Shown here: in pieces, positions 8,099 through 16,729 of the stretch
How positions within the stretch are numbered: the first letter of the stretch is position 1
Layout: each line of letters starts with the position of its first letter
Translations under genes and position numbers: made by a program
Assembly (NCBI GenBank): GCA_002428325.1
Contig: DIVR01000026.1
Location: forward strand, 90,591 to 141,660
DNA: 51,070 nucleotides
Origin: a bacterium UBP4_UBA6127
Lineage (GTDB): Bacteria > UBP4 > UBA4092
Reading direction: 5' to 3'
The notes under the pieces: generated by a model
What the model was told of the DNA's origin: nothing
Databases searched by the model: none
The model's input: the letters and a program-made list of their open reading frames with translations, nothing else

Positions 8099-8587
8099 TC
8101 AGGAGTTTATCTCCATAATCAGGACAACAATAGGATACCCATCAATATCCTCGGTCTCCCGACCTGTTTGAATAAATCCTTTTCGTTGATAAAAGGAAAT
8201 AGCCTGATGGTTCCCCTGGATCACTCCTAATCTGATTTTTTGATAGTCGCGAAAAGAGTTCAGAGCTTTTGCCAGAAGAATTGAGCCTAACCCTTTCCCC
8301 TGATACTGGGGATGGACATAAAGCCTTCCCAAATTCAGAGTATTTTCATTATCCAACATTCGAGCGGTAGTTAATCCAATGATTTCACCGGCCTCCATGG
8401 CCAAAAGAAAAAAAACTTCAGGATCAGAGGATTGCTGAGCCAGAAAATGGATATCGAACCATTTATCCACTGCTTTTCGAATCACTTCGTCAGGCATCAT
8501 CCCTGAATAAGTTGCATACCAGACCTTTTCCAGAAACTCTCGAATCCGGTGAACATCTCCTGGTGCCGCAAGTTTATATTCAATCAT
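8099..8587 (-). CDS. GNAT-family N-acetyltransferase
   Basis: 162 residues of a single GNAT fold. The acetyl-CoA binding motif A is clear: LGRLYVHPQYQGKGLGSILL (Q/R-x-x-G-x-G/A loop), followed by motif B (ISFYQRKGFIQTGRE). The acceptor substrate cannot be told; the general form is close to RimI/PhnO-like small-molecule or protein acetyltransferases. Its ATG overlaps the stop of the upstream GT39-like gene in an ATGA arrangement, with AAGGG eight bases upstream. The two are therefore probably translationally coupled and may act on a shared process, though no direct link is visible. Confidence 0.88.
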   Translation of the reverse strand: MIEYKLAAPGDVHRIREFLEKVWYATYSGMMPDEVIRKAVDKWFDIHFLAQQSSDPEVFFLLAMEAGEIIGLTTARMLDNENTLNLGRLYVHPQYQGKGLGSILLAKALNSFRDYQKIRLGVIQGNHQAISFYQRKGFIQTGRETEDIDGYPIVVLIMEINS

Positions 8588-10287
8588 TGGGAAATCCCTT
8601 GATGCCTCATAATATCTTCAGGTGTAATTTTATATATCCAGATAGAATACCCAATGGTATCAACAGGCTGATAATCCTTCAACCAATCGAATTTATGGCG
8701 ATTCTCAGGTTTCACTTCAAACGCTCCATAATAATGGTTCACACTCATGGCAATCACTCCCGGAGTGGGGGTTTCGGGAACCCTCTCAGCTTGTATCCCA
8801 TAAACAATAGGAGGCATTATTCCGGAAAGTTTGAACATTATGGAATCCAATCCATGGGAATCCATATATTTTTTCAGCCGGATAGAATCCTGTCCCCAGT
8901 CCAGATTGGAATCTAATAAATAAAAATGCCCTCGGGAGGGTCCACCAATCAACTCATTGAAATAGGAAAGGTAATGAGGGCATATCCATACCATACTGGC
9001 TATCTGCCAGAGGAACAAGCCGCCTACCATCCATTTCCATCTCCCTTTATCCTGGTTGGATATCCTGGCAAAGAGGGGTCCAACCAAGAGGATCAGGAAA
9101 GGATAGGCCGGTAATATATATCGGATTCCCAAGTTTTTGGTTCGGCTTAAAGAAAATACTAAAAAGATACCCCCTGCTGCCAATAACCAGATTTTCTCGG
9201 CTAGAGAAAGAGGCTTATGTTTTTTATACCTCCAATAACCAGCCCAACCCAGCATAATGAGAAAGGGAATGGGATTTTTAATCAGAAATGCTTCCAGGTA
9301 ATAGCTATAAAATCCCTGGGATGAAAAGGTTCCATTCAAATAATTAGCATACTGGTCCAAGTCGCTGAATTGTTTATCAAACCCATTTACAAAATCCACC
9401 GGGAAAGGAATTGCCAGCCAGCCGGGTATGAATTTACTCCAAGATTGAAATAATGGACTGATAAAATGGAATTGGCTTATAGGTGTCAGGGTCCCGGTAA
9501 ATCGATAAATCAGGTTGATGGTAAGAACCGATACCCATAGGAAACCCAGACCCTGCAAGAAAGTCTTCTTTCTATTTTTCATCAGTATCTGGCGAGTGGA
9601 TGTATCCAGCAGGATACTTCCAAGGGTCAAAGGAATCAGAAGGACTGAAGTAAATTTCGAGCATAAGGCTAACCCCAGGAATAACCCTGATAAAAGGGCC
9701 CATTTCCATGAACATTGTTTCAAATATTGATATATTGCATACAGGTAAGCGATCCAGGCCAGGGTCAATCCCATATCCAATGTGGCTAAGGTCCCATGAG
9801 CTATCACCACTGGATTCAGGAAAAAGAGAGCCAGGCACCCCAACCCTGCCCAGGGTCCATATTCTTCTTTAGCCCATCGATAAACCAATATCCCCCCTAT
9901 CAGGGTCAAGAGCATAATAACCATCCGGCTGAAAATCCCCATTAAATGGTAATGGGGTATATTGGCCATGGCAAAATAATAGCTATAAATGGAAAAATCT
10001 ATCTGAGGCAGGTCCGGTCCCCAATAAACCTGGGGCTTGAAAACTTCAACTAAGCCGCCATAAAGCATCCTGACCAGAGGAGGATTGGCATTATCCATAT
10101 GATAAAAGCCATAATAGGCCTGAGCATATCCGGTGGGGATATGCGTCATTTCATCCTCAGTAACTGAATGAGTTAATATTGGAGGTAAAGCCATCACCAA
10201 AAATATACAGATCAACCCAGCCAATATCCCTCTATGCCAATAAGGGTTTTCGATAGATGGTAAAGGTTTTTTTTCACAAGTATTCAT
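8584..10287 (-). CDS. Polytopic GT39/ArnT-like glycosyltransferase (GT-C fold)
   Basis: 567 residues with about ten hydrophobic segments. The first periplasmic loop after TM1 carries the acidic pair typical of PMT/ArnT enzymes (SVTEDEMTH), followed by NANPPLVRMLYG. The C-terminal extracytoplasmic part contains LLDSNLDWGQDSIRLKKY, a block that recurs in bacterial GT39-like proteins. Such enzymes move a sugar from a polyprenyl-phosphate donor to a lipid, protein or glycan on the outer face of the membrane; donor and acceptor are unknown here. It is first in a two-gene operon with the GNAT acetyltransferase. No strong ribosome site precedes ATG 10287, so the exact start is moderately certain. 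Confidence 0.83.
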   Translation of the reverse strand: MNTCEKKPLPSIENPYWHRGILAGLICIFLVMALPPILTHSVTEDEMTHIPTGYAQAYYGFYHMDNANPPLVRMLYGGLVEVFKPQVYWGPDLPQIDFSIYSYYFAMANIPHYHLMGIFSRMVIMLLTLIGGILVYRWAKEEYGPWAGLGCLALFFLNPVVIAHGTLATLDMGLTLAWIAYLYAIYQYLKQCSWKWALLSGLFLGLALCSKFTSVLLIPLTLGSILLDTSTRQILMKNRKKTFLQGLGFLWVSVLTINLIYRFTGTLTPISQFHFISPLFQSWSKFIPGWLAIPFPVDFVNGFDKQFSDLDQYANYLNGTFSSQGFYSYYLEAFLIKNPIPFLIMLGWAGYWRYKKHKPLSLAEKIWLLAAGGIFLVFSLSRTKNLGIRYILPAYPFLILLVGPLFARISNQDKGRWKWMVGGLFLWQIASMVWICPHYLSYFNELIGGPSRGHFYLLDSNLDWGQDSIRLKKYMDSHGLDSIMFKLSGIMPPIVYGIQAERVPETPTPGVIAMSVNHYYGAFEVKPENRHKFDWLKDYQPVDTIGYSIWIYKITPEDIMRHQGISQ

Positions 10288-10608
10288 TGGCTAATAATTA
10301 TCCCCCACGCGGCCTCTCCCCTCAAGTATTATGTTACCCTTCCTCTGAATCTGTTTCAGCAGGGTTCAAAACCATCGACCCCGGTAATGAGGGATAACTT
10401 TAGGTCCCTGCCTGAAAATCAAGGAATCATCCTGCCCTGATTATCTCCCCAACATTACATAGATATTAACCCTCCTGATATACTGGAAAGACACAATAAT
10501 CCTGAGAATGGGTTAGTTTGCTAGAATATAGGGGAACCCAGGGCTCCATTCATATCATTTCTGAGGAGTTTTATTCGATTTTATTCCAAAAGACAGAGGT
10601 CAATCAAA
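10288..10608. other. Divergent intergenic region, 321 bases
   Basis: This lies between the minus-strand GT39-like gene and the plus-strand DUF885 gene, so promoters for both are expected. A weak -10 candidate TAGAAT (near 10522) and GAGGAG (near 10563) are seen on the plus strand. No strong -35/-10 pair, RNA gene or conserved short frame was recognised. Confidence 0.5.
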
Positions 10609-12255
10609 ATGCATGAAGAACAAGTAACCAACCTGATAAATGAATCCTTACAATTTATATGGCAAGACAGTCCGGTCTTTGCTACCTATATGGGCATCCA
10701 TCAATATGATAAAGAGCTGGACCAATTATCCCCCGAAAACAGGGCTTCCTCCCTGGCTAAAAAAAGAGATTTCAGGAATCAGATTGAACAGCTTCTCCAT
10801 AACCGGGAAATCACCCTGAGTCTTGAGCATAAGATGGATATGGTCATTCTTAGAAATGCCATCTCTGTGGATATTGAAATGCAGGAGAAATACAGACAGG
10901 TAATGAGAGATGCCAGTTATTATCCTGAGTTAGCCTTATCCGGGACTTTCATCCTGATGTTAAGGGAGTTTGCTCCCCTGGAAGAAAGAGCTCAATCCCT
11001 TCTGGGCAGATTGAACCAGATTCCCAGAGTTTTAGAAGAAGGAATCACAAACCTCAGGCAGGGAGATAATATCCCTAAGGTCTGGACTGAAATCGGGATT
11101 GAGACCCTCCAAAGCGGTATGGAATTCTTTTCTCAAGCCGTTCCGTCTTTTGCAGAGAAAACGCCTGAACTCAAAGAAGCCCTCCTGGCCGCCAATCAGA
11201 AAGTCATCGATTCTTTCCAAAAATACCTGGAGTTTTTAAAAACAGAGATTGAACCTAAATCCAATGGAAGTTTTACCACTGGCAAGCCCTTATTCCAATT
11301 CCTGCTTGATACTGAACATCAGCTTCCCTATACAGTCGATGAACTAATCGAATTAGGGGAAGAACAAATCAGGGTAACCCAGGAAAAGATTTATCAGGTA
11401 GGTAGGAGAATCAATTCCACTCTTCATTGGAAAAACATCATTAAAGAATCTAAAACTCAACATCCCCTGGCAGAAGAATTGATCTCTTATTATCGGCAAA
11501 CCATGGAAGAGACCCTGAATTTTGTGAAAGAAAAAGACCTGGTTACCATTCCTGAAAATCAGGAATTAACCGTGATGGAAACTCCTGTCTTTGAACGGCA
11601 TACCACTCCCTATGCGGCTTATGTTCCCCCAGCGCCTTTTGAAGAAAAACAAGTCGGGTATTTCTGGGTTACCCCTGTCGATAGCAGCAAATCCAAAGAA
11701 GAACAGGAAGTCCAACTCCAGGCCCATTCCATTTTCAGTATTCCCATCACTGTCTCCCATGAAGGGTATCCCGGGCATCATCTTCAGTTATGCCATGCGA
11801 ATCGGAATGCTTCCAAGGTCCGAAAACAATTCGGCACCAATGTCTTTGTGGAAGGCTGGGCCCTTTATTGTGAAGAACTTATGTGGGAACAAGGTTTCTA
11901 TACGGATGCAGAAACCCGGTTGAACCAGCTTAAGGATATTCTCTGGAGAGCCTGCCGGGTCATTATTGATGCCAAACTCCATTTGGGTGCTATGAGTTTT
12001 GATGAAGCGGTGGATATGCTGGTCAATACAGCCCATCTGGAAAAACCTAATGCTATCGCTGAAGTGAAACGTTATACCCAAAACCCCACCCAGCCGATGA
12101 GTTACCTGGCTGGTAAACTGGCAATCCAATCCCTTCGGGCTGAATATAAGTCCCAAAAAGGCTCAGCCTTTAACCTCAAGGAATTCCATGATAAATTACT
12201 GAGTTATGGCAGCCTTCCCATTAAAATGATTCGAGAAGAATTGCTTAAACTTTAG
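10609..12255 (+). CDS. DUF885 family protein (putative zinc metallopeptidase)
   Basis: 548 residues, mostly helical, cytoplasmic (no signal peptide). It has the family hallmark SHEGYPGHHLQ, with the HE pair at residues 384-385 and two His at 390-391, and a downstream acidic site in FVEGWALYCEEL. This is an HExxxxHH variant of the gluzincin arrangement. Family members are annotated as metal-dependent carboxypeptidase-like proteins, but substrates are largely undefined. The start is supported by AGAGG about nine bases upstream. The gene is monocistronic and ends in a strong terminator. DUF885 proteins are often secreted; this one appears not to be. Confidence 0.88.
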   Translation: MHEEQVTNLINESLQFIWQDSPVFATYMGIHQYDKELDQLSPENRASSLAKKRDFRNQIEQLLHNREITLSLEHKMDMVILRNAISVDIEMQEKYRQVMRDASYYPELALSGTFILMLREFAPLEERAQSLLGRLNQIPRVLEEGITNLRQGDNIPKVWTEIGIETLQSGMEFFSQAVPSFAEKTPELKEALLAANQKVIDSFQKYLEFLKTEIEPKSNGSFTTGKPLFQFLLDTEHQLPYTVDELIELGEEQIRVTQEKIYQVGRRINSTLHWKNIIKESKTQHPLAEELISYYRQTMEETLNFVKEKDLVTIPENQELTVMETPVFERHTTPYAAYVPPAPFEEKQVGYFWVTPVDSSKSKEEQEVQLQAHSIFSIPITVSHEGYPGHHLQLCHANRNASKVRKQFGTNVFVEGWALYCEELMWEQGFYTDAETRLNQLKDILWRACRVIIDAKLHLGAMSFDEAVDMLVNTAHLEKPNAIAEVKRYTQNPTQPMSYLAGKLAIQSLRAEYKSQKGSAFNLKEFHDKLLSYGSLPIKMIREELLKL

Positions 12256-12305
12256 CCTTAAACCCTGGTTGTCTAATAGGGAATAATTAAAAAATCTTTT
12301 CACTT

Positions 12306-12333
12306 AGGGTAACCTTCCCGGTTACCCTTTTTT
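12306..12333 (+). terminator. Rho-independent terminator after the DUF885 gene
   Basis: A 9-bp perfect stem AGGGTAACC / GGTTACCCT with a 5-base loop is followed by TTTTTT. Confidence 0.9.
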
Positions 12334-12851
12334 ATTGATAGCCTCGGAACCGATAAAAGTAGTAAAAATGGAAGGGGATTACCCAGTAGGTTGTCTTATT
12401 CTTAACAAAAGTGTATTCCCCCCAGTTCGTTATCCCCTTGGAATATAACTGTCTCAGAAATAATCTCCCCGGATTCAATGATTTCAGCTAATCAATCTTA
12501 GAACATGAAAACAAAAGCTTCATCCAAGATAAGCCTAAAGTGTCAATGAGACTCAGATCAACGTATAGGTAACTTGCCAGGATTCAGCGGTCATTAAGGG
12601 TAAACAGGACCGTTATCTTGTCAAATCACATCTTTGTTTTATTATTGATTTTATTACAGATAGGGTATTAATCATAAACTTATGCTTTAGGCTGTTTGAC
12701 AGCTGTCAAAAGACAGGAGGCATCAAATGAGAGGTAGGGGTTCAGATGAATAAAAATAAGACTAAGAAGCTTATCGGTTCAATCCAGGCGAGAATAACCT
12801 TCCTCTTTCCTTGGGAAAGACAGAAAAAAAGGTTAAATTCTGGAACTGAAA
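12334..12851. other. Long spacer between convergent genes, ~520 bases
   Basis: The flanking genes converge, so no promoter is required here, yet the spacer is long. It holds the palindrome at 12695-12710, a consensus AGGAGG at 12715-12720, an 8-codon frame from ATG 12727 to TAA 12753, and an overlapping 49-codon basic frame from ATG 12746 to TGA 12895 that runs antisense into the phoR 3' end. These short frames are not listed as genes because nothing but the ribosome site supports them. An unmapped small transcript starting here is possible. Confidence 0.4.
12695..12710. repeat. 16-bp perfect palindrome, copy 1
   Basis: TTTGACAGCTGTCAAA, a perfect dyad. The same 16-mer recurs inside an 18-bp palindrome at 21863-21880. 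It is symmetric with no unpaired loop and has no U-tract, so a dimeric protein-binding site is more likely than a terminator. Confidence 0.75.
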
Positions 12852-14630
12852 TTAATTCAAGACAGGTCCAAAAGGTTTTTCAAAATGGAGGATGAAAGCA
12901 GTCCCTTTGCCTAATTCGCTTTCCACCCTGACCGTGCCATGATGTGATTCAATAATATGTTTGACGATGGAAAGACCCAGTCCGGTACCTTCAGTTTCAG
13001 TGGAACGGGATTTATCTACCCGGTAAAACCTTTCAAATATCCTGGGTAAATCCTCTGAAGGGATTCCATACCCTTTATCGATCACCCTGATTTCCAACCC
13101 ATCGGGAACTTCCATCAACTGAACGGTAACCGGGGTGGCCGACTGGGAAAATTTAACGGCATTATCCATCAGGTTAATGAGGGCCTGGCTGAAATAACGG
13201 GCATCCAAAGGAAATATGGCGGGTTCCTGTGGCAGCTCCAGGACAATCGGCACATTTTGTTTCAGGGCTTTATCTTCCAAAGCTTCTTTGGTACTTTTTA
13301 TCACCGACCGAATATCGGTCATTTCAAATTTCATCTGGATTTTACCGGATTCAATCTGGGCCAGGCATAATAAATCCTGGACTAAGGCTGTCATTCTTCG
13401 GGTCTGAGTATAAATATTCCGGATAAATCGGTCAGCGATATCCTTATCCTCCACAGCACCATCCAGCAAGGTTTCCGCAAATCCCTGGACAGTGGTCAGG
13501 GGTGTCCTCAGCTCATGGGAGACATTGGCGACAAAATCCTTCCTCACCTGCTCCATGGCCCGGATATCGGTAATATCATGAAAAACTGTGACCAACCCAA
13601 TGGGTGTCTCCCCTTTTAAAAGGGGAGCTGACATGAATCGGATGATTTTTGTCCCTGGTACCGTCAAACTGATTTCCTTATTGACCAGGGTCTCTGATTG
13701 CAACCCTTCCATCAGGGACTTGGCAACCATAGGATTTCGAATAATCTCAATGGGAGTATGTCCCACCGGGTCATCCTGAAGCCTGAAAATAGTCCGAAAA
13801 GCCTTATTGGTCAGAATGATTTTCCCCTTGGAATCCAGGACCATCACCCCTTCAGCCATACTGGCCAGAATGGTGGTCAGTTGCTGTTTTTCTTCCTGGA
13901 TTGCCCGAAACCGGGATTCCAGTTTACTGGACATGATATTGAGGGATTCAGCCAAATCTTCCAGTTCATCATGAGTCTCCACCCGGACTTTATGGTGGAA
14001 TTGTTCCCGGGCTATCCGGTTGGCTGCCAGAGTCATTTCCCGAATCGGCCGGGTGGTCCGATTAGCCAGATAAAACCCAACCCCAAGAGCTATTAAGACA
14101 GCTACCAAGGTAGAACCATATAATATCTTCCTGATTTCTAAAAACAGTTTATCCACATGGTATAAAGGAAAGGCTAATCGAATAACTCCGGAGACTTGTC
14201 CCTTAACTTTAAAAACCTGCGCCACATAGACCATATCGGTTTTTAAAGTCCGGGAATAACGGATAGAATGCCCCGTTTGACCTTGCAAAGCCGCCTGCAC
14301 TTCAGGCCTCTGCAGGTGATTTTCCAAGAATTCCAGCTTCTCAGGCCGTACTTCCGAATCTCCCAGGACTTTTCCATCCAGGCCAATGATGGTAACCCGC
14401 ATTCCAATGGATTTCCCGATTTGGGTGGCAAACGAATCAATCCCCTCGGGATGAGACTGTGTCTCCCAATGGAACCGAATTAAGTTGAGGTTAGTCTCTA
14501 ATTCACTGATAGCCGTCTTGACCGTATAATTACGCAGCGACCGATGCAATACCACATCCAGCACCAGAGTCGTCAGGAGTATCAATAATATGTAATAAAG
14601 CAGCCATCGATTACGCAGGGATTTAATCAT
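12852..14630 (-). CDS. phoR: Phosphate-regulon sensor kinase PhoR
   Basis: 592 residues. TM1 (about 9-28), an extracytoplasmic region of about 140 residues with a dCACHE/PAS-like look (VTIIGLDGKVLGDSEV), TM2 (about 168-188), HAMP (TRPIREMTLAANRIA), a cytoplasmic PAS (MAEGVMVLDSKGKIILTN), HisKA with phospho-His in FVANVSHELRTPL, and an ATPase domain with N (NLMDNAVKFS), G1 (DKGYGIP) and G2 (GTGLGLSIVKH) boxes. The HAMP-PAS-HisKA order with a large periplasmic domain is the PhoR form of Gram-positives and many deep lineages. It starts six bases after the phoB stop, so both are on one transcript. The name rests on architecture and pairing; no pst or phoU gene is in the window. Confidence 0.88.
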   Translation of the reverse strand: MIKSLRNRWLLYYILLILLTTLVLDVVLHRSLRNYTVKTAISELETNLNLIRFHWETQSHPEGIDSFATQIGKSIGMRVTIIGLDGKVLGDSEVRPEKLEFLENHLQRPEVQAALQGQTGHSIRYSRTLKTDMVYVAQVFKVKGQVSGVIRLAFPLYHVDKLFLEIRKILYGSTLVAVLIALGVGFYLANRTTRPIREMTLAANRIAREQFHHKVRVETHDELEDLAESLNIMSSKLESRFRAIQEEKQQLTTILASMAEGVMVLDSKGKIILTNKAFRTIFRLQDDPVGHTPIEIIRNPMVAKSLMEGLQSETLVNKEISLTVPGTKIIRFMSAPLLKGETPIGLVTVFHDITDIRAMEQVRKDFVANVSHELRTPLTTVQGFAETLLDGAVEDKDIADRFIRNIYTQTRRMTALVQDLLCLAQIESGKIQMKFEMTDIRSVIKSTKEALEDKALKQNVPIVLELPQEPAIFPLDARYFSQALINLMDNAVKFSQSATPVTVQLMEVPDGLEIRVIDKGYGIPSEDLPRIFERFYRVDKSRSTETEGTGLGLSIVKHIIESHHGTVRVESELGKGTAFILHFEKPFGPVLN

Positions 14631-14636
14631 TATTGT

Positions 14637-15320
14637 TTATGAATCCGCAGAAAATTTATACCCTGTCCCCCGAATGGTCTTCACATAATCGGATGCGGCC
14701 CCCAGCTTTTGGCGCAGCCGGCGAACATGAACATCCACCGTCCGGGTATCACCATAATAATCATATCCCCAGACTTTATTCAAGAGGGTATCCCGGGTCA
14801 GGACCCGGCCATTCGAATTGATCAGGGCCAGAAGCAGGTTGAATTCCAAATGGGTCAACACCACTTCATTTCCCTGGACATAGACCGTATGCTGGTCAGG
14901 GTCAATACTCAATTCTTTGACTTCCACTTTTCGAACTTCGGTCAATCCGCTGTCGGCCCGTTTCAGGATAGCCTTGATCCGCAAAACCAGTTCCCGGACA
15001 CTGAAAGGTTTGGTAACATAATCATCAGCTCCCATTTCCAAGCCTACTATCCGATCCACTTCATCGGTTTTAGCTGTCAGCATGACAATGGGAATGGATT
15101 TGATGTTGCTGTCGCCCTTGATCCTTCGGCAGACCTCCATGCCATCTATCTTGGGAATCATTAAATCCAGGATTATCAGGTCTGGTTTGATTTCCAGAAC
15201 CTTCTTTAATCCCTCTTCCCCATCATGGGCAATCTCCACAAAATATCCATTCTGTTTGAGATTATATTCCAGTAGTTCGGTGATAGGTTTTTCGTCTTCA
15301 ATGATGAGTATCTTCGCCAT
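14637..15320 (-). CDS. phoB: Phosphate-regulon response regulator PhoB/PhoP (OmpR family)
   Basis: 227 residues. The receiver domain has acidic residues in IIEDE, phospho-acceptor Asp52 (LIILDLMIP), a switch Thr in VMLTAK and Lys in YVTKPFS. A C-terminal winged helix follows (VVLTHLEFNLLLALINSNGRVLTRDTLLNKVWGYD-like block ending RTVDVHVRRLRQKLG). It is the first gene of phoB-phoR. A Pho-box-like tandem repeat lies just upstream, which fits autoregulation. The ribosome site is weak. Assignment to the phosphate response rather than another OmpR pathway is likely but not proven. Confidence 0.88.
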   Translation of the reverse strand: MAKILIIEDEKPITELLEYNLKQNGYFVEIAHDGEEGLKKVLEIKPDLIILDLMIPKIDGMEVCRRIKGDSNIKSIPIVMLTAKTDEVDRIVGLEMGADDYVTKPFSVRELVLRIKAILKRADSGLTEVRKVEVKELSIDPDQHTVYVQGNEVVLTHLEFNLLLALINSNGRVLTRDTLLNKVWGYDYYGDTRTVDVHVRRLRQKLGAASDYVKTIRGTGYKFSADS

Positions 15321-15355
15321 GGCTTTGATTGTAACATAAGCTTGACTTTGGGTAT

Positions 15356-15371
15356 GTTACAGAAAGGTTAC
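15356..15371 (-). promoter_or_regulatory. Pho-box-like tandem repeat upstream of phoB
   Basis: On the minus strand GTAAC occurs twice with an exact 11-base period (15371-15367 and 15360-15356), the second within CTGTAACATA. PhoB/PhoP sites are direct repeats with 11-base spacing and a CTGT(C/A)A-like core. It lies 36-51 bases before the phoB start, with a possible -10 TATGTT downstream. Confidence 0.4.
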
Positions 15372-15459
15372 CGACAGATTTCTTCCTTTTAAATCCTTCC
15401 TGGGGGATAGTTTTCTGATTATTACTTCCAGGTAACAAACCCTGCTTTCTCCTGGAGGG

Positions 15460-15490
15460 AGACCCAGGCTGTAACTATCAGGCTGGGTCT
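15460..15490 (+). repeat. 31-nt inverted-repeat leader element, copy A
   Basis: The left arm AGACCCAG pairs with the right arm CTGGGTCT; the interior is imperfect. The element has the same length and nearly the same sequence as 42460-42490, is preceded by GGGAG in both places, and is followed 23 bases later by a start codon with a ribosome site (an 11-codon frame here). Confidence 0.6.
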
Positions 15491-15667
15491 TGCCCCGAAA
15501 CGGGAAGGTGCTGATGAAAAAGCTCATCCCTAATATTTCCAATCCTTAATCTCCTGCAGAAGATTGCAAGAAAGGTTTTATCCGGAAAAGGCTGAATTTC
15601 AGGGGGTAAACCGGGGTGTTATCTGGTAAAACCAATGGCTTATAACAGAGAGTTAACCGGAAATAGA

Positions 15668-15696
15668 TTGACAATTCAGAGGTTACCTCTAATAAT
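15668..15696 (+). promoter_or_regulatory. Promoter and putative metal-regulator operator of the iron operon
   Basis: TTGACA (15668-15673), 17 bases, AATAAT (15691-15696). The dyad AGAGGT-T-ACCTCT (15679-15691) fills the spacer between -35 and -10, where a repressor would block polymerase. DtxR/IdeR/MntR operators commonly carry AGGTTA-type half-sites, so autorepression by the first gene product when iron or manganese is plentiful is a reasonable inference. Confidence 0.5.
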
Positions 15697-15784
15697 CTAA
15701 AATAGAAGCAAAGATAGAAAAAATCATTCTCCCTGACAGGATAGTTGGAGGGAGAATTTAATTTAAAAGGGCCAAAATTTTAAT

Positions 15785-16729
15785 ATGATGTTATTTCGAA
15801 GCAGGAAAGAAACCCGGCGTATTCAGGTGGAAGATGCCCTGAAACATATCTATAACCACCAATACGCAAATGAATGTACCCGCCAGGATTGCCTGGCCCA
15901 AGCCCTGGGATTAAATTCCCGGGAGATTGGCAGGCTTTTAAAAGAACTCCAGGAAAAAGAACTTCTGGAAATTCAAGGGGAGAATTTTAAACTGACCCCT
16001 GCCGGGGAAGAGTGGGCATTACAAGTCATACGCGCCCATCGGTTATGGGAACGATTCCTGGCCGATGAGACAGATATTCCTCTGCATAAAGTCCATGGGC
16101 ATGCCGAGAAACGGGAACATAAAATGACCCGGGAGGAAGTGGACCTTCTGGATGCCCAGCTGGGGTATCCCCAGCATGACCCCCATGGAGACCCTATTCC
16201 CTCAGCCCGGCATGAGATGGAACCTCCGGCTACCACTCCCCTTCTCCAATGGAAAGAAGGGACAACAGCTTTGATATCCCATGTGGAAGATGAACCGGCC
16301 GAAAAGTTCAGCCGGATAATCGCCCTGGGGCTGCTGCCCGGCACTCCTCTGAATGTTATCGATTCAGGGCCGGAAGGGCTTTTAATTCAGTCCGCCGGGA
16401 GAAAATTCCGGTTGCCAACGGAACTGGTGGGGAATATTTCCGTCAAACCCGCACCTGAAACTTTACAGGAAATCCCTGCCGAGCCTCTCTCAATTTTGAA
16501 TACCGGAGAAAAAGGGAAAATCCTATATTTAAAATCCCAGGGCCTCACCCGGAGACGGTTTATGGATTTAGGCATGGTCCCCGGAACCCTGATTGAGGTG
16601 TTGATGCCCAGCCTGTTTGGGGAACCCAAAGCCTACCGGATCCGAGGAACGACCATCGCCCTGAGAAAAGAACAAGCGAACCAGATATTTATTCAGAAAA
16701 TAAAGGAATCCAATGGAACCCCAAAATAA
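15785..16729 (+). CDS. DtxR-family metal-dependent regulator fused to two FeoA domains
   Basis: 314 residues in three parts. Residues 1-140 are DtxR-like: a winged helix (CTRQDCLAQALGLNSREIGRLLKEL) and a dimerisation/metal region with HRLWERFL, then HGHAEKREHKMT and PHGDPIP, matching the HRLxExFL...GxPxxDPHGxPIP order of IdeR/MntR. Residues about 145-225 and 230-308 are two FeoA/SH3-like domains (ALGLLPGTPLNVI; MDLGMVPGTLIEVL with YRIRGTTIALRKEQANQIFI). Standard DtxR proteins have one such domain. The second probably serves as the FeoA partner of FeoB, so one protein may combine sensor and transporter accessory. Its 3' end overlaps the FeoB GTPase gene by 17 bases. ATG 15788 is an equally possible start. 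Confidence 0.88.
   Translation: MMLFRSRKETRRIQVEDALKHIYNHQYANECTRQDCLAQALGLNSREIGRLLKELQEKELLEIQGENFKLTPAGEEWALQVIRAHRLWERFLADETDIPLHKVHGHAEKREHKMTREEVDLLDAQLGYPQHDPHGDPIPSARHEMEPPATTPLLQWKEGTTALISHVEDEPAEKFSRIIALGLLPGTPLNVIDSGPEGLLIQSAGRKFRLPTELVGNISVKPAPETLQEIPAEPLSILNTGEKGKILYLKSQGLTRRRFMDLGMVPGTLIEVLMPSLFGEPKAYRIRGTTIALRKEQANQIFIQKIKESNGTPK

Larger units (their letters stand above)
15321..15784. other. Divergent regulatory region between phoB and the iron operon, 464 bases
   Basis: This holds the Pho-box-like repeat, the hairpin element at 15460-15490, an 11-codon frame (ATG 15514 to TAA 15549) with GGGAAGG before it, and the iron-operon promoter near 15668. Several AGGTTACC or AGGTAAC words are scattered through it (around 15366, 15430 and 15682). 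The micro-frame is not called a gene. Confidence 0.5.

Noticed and set aside
13698..15164. Plus-strand frames of 130-150 codons opposite phoR and phoB
   Set aside because: They are antisense shadows of well-defined kinase and regulator domains, with unnatural composition.
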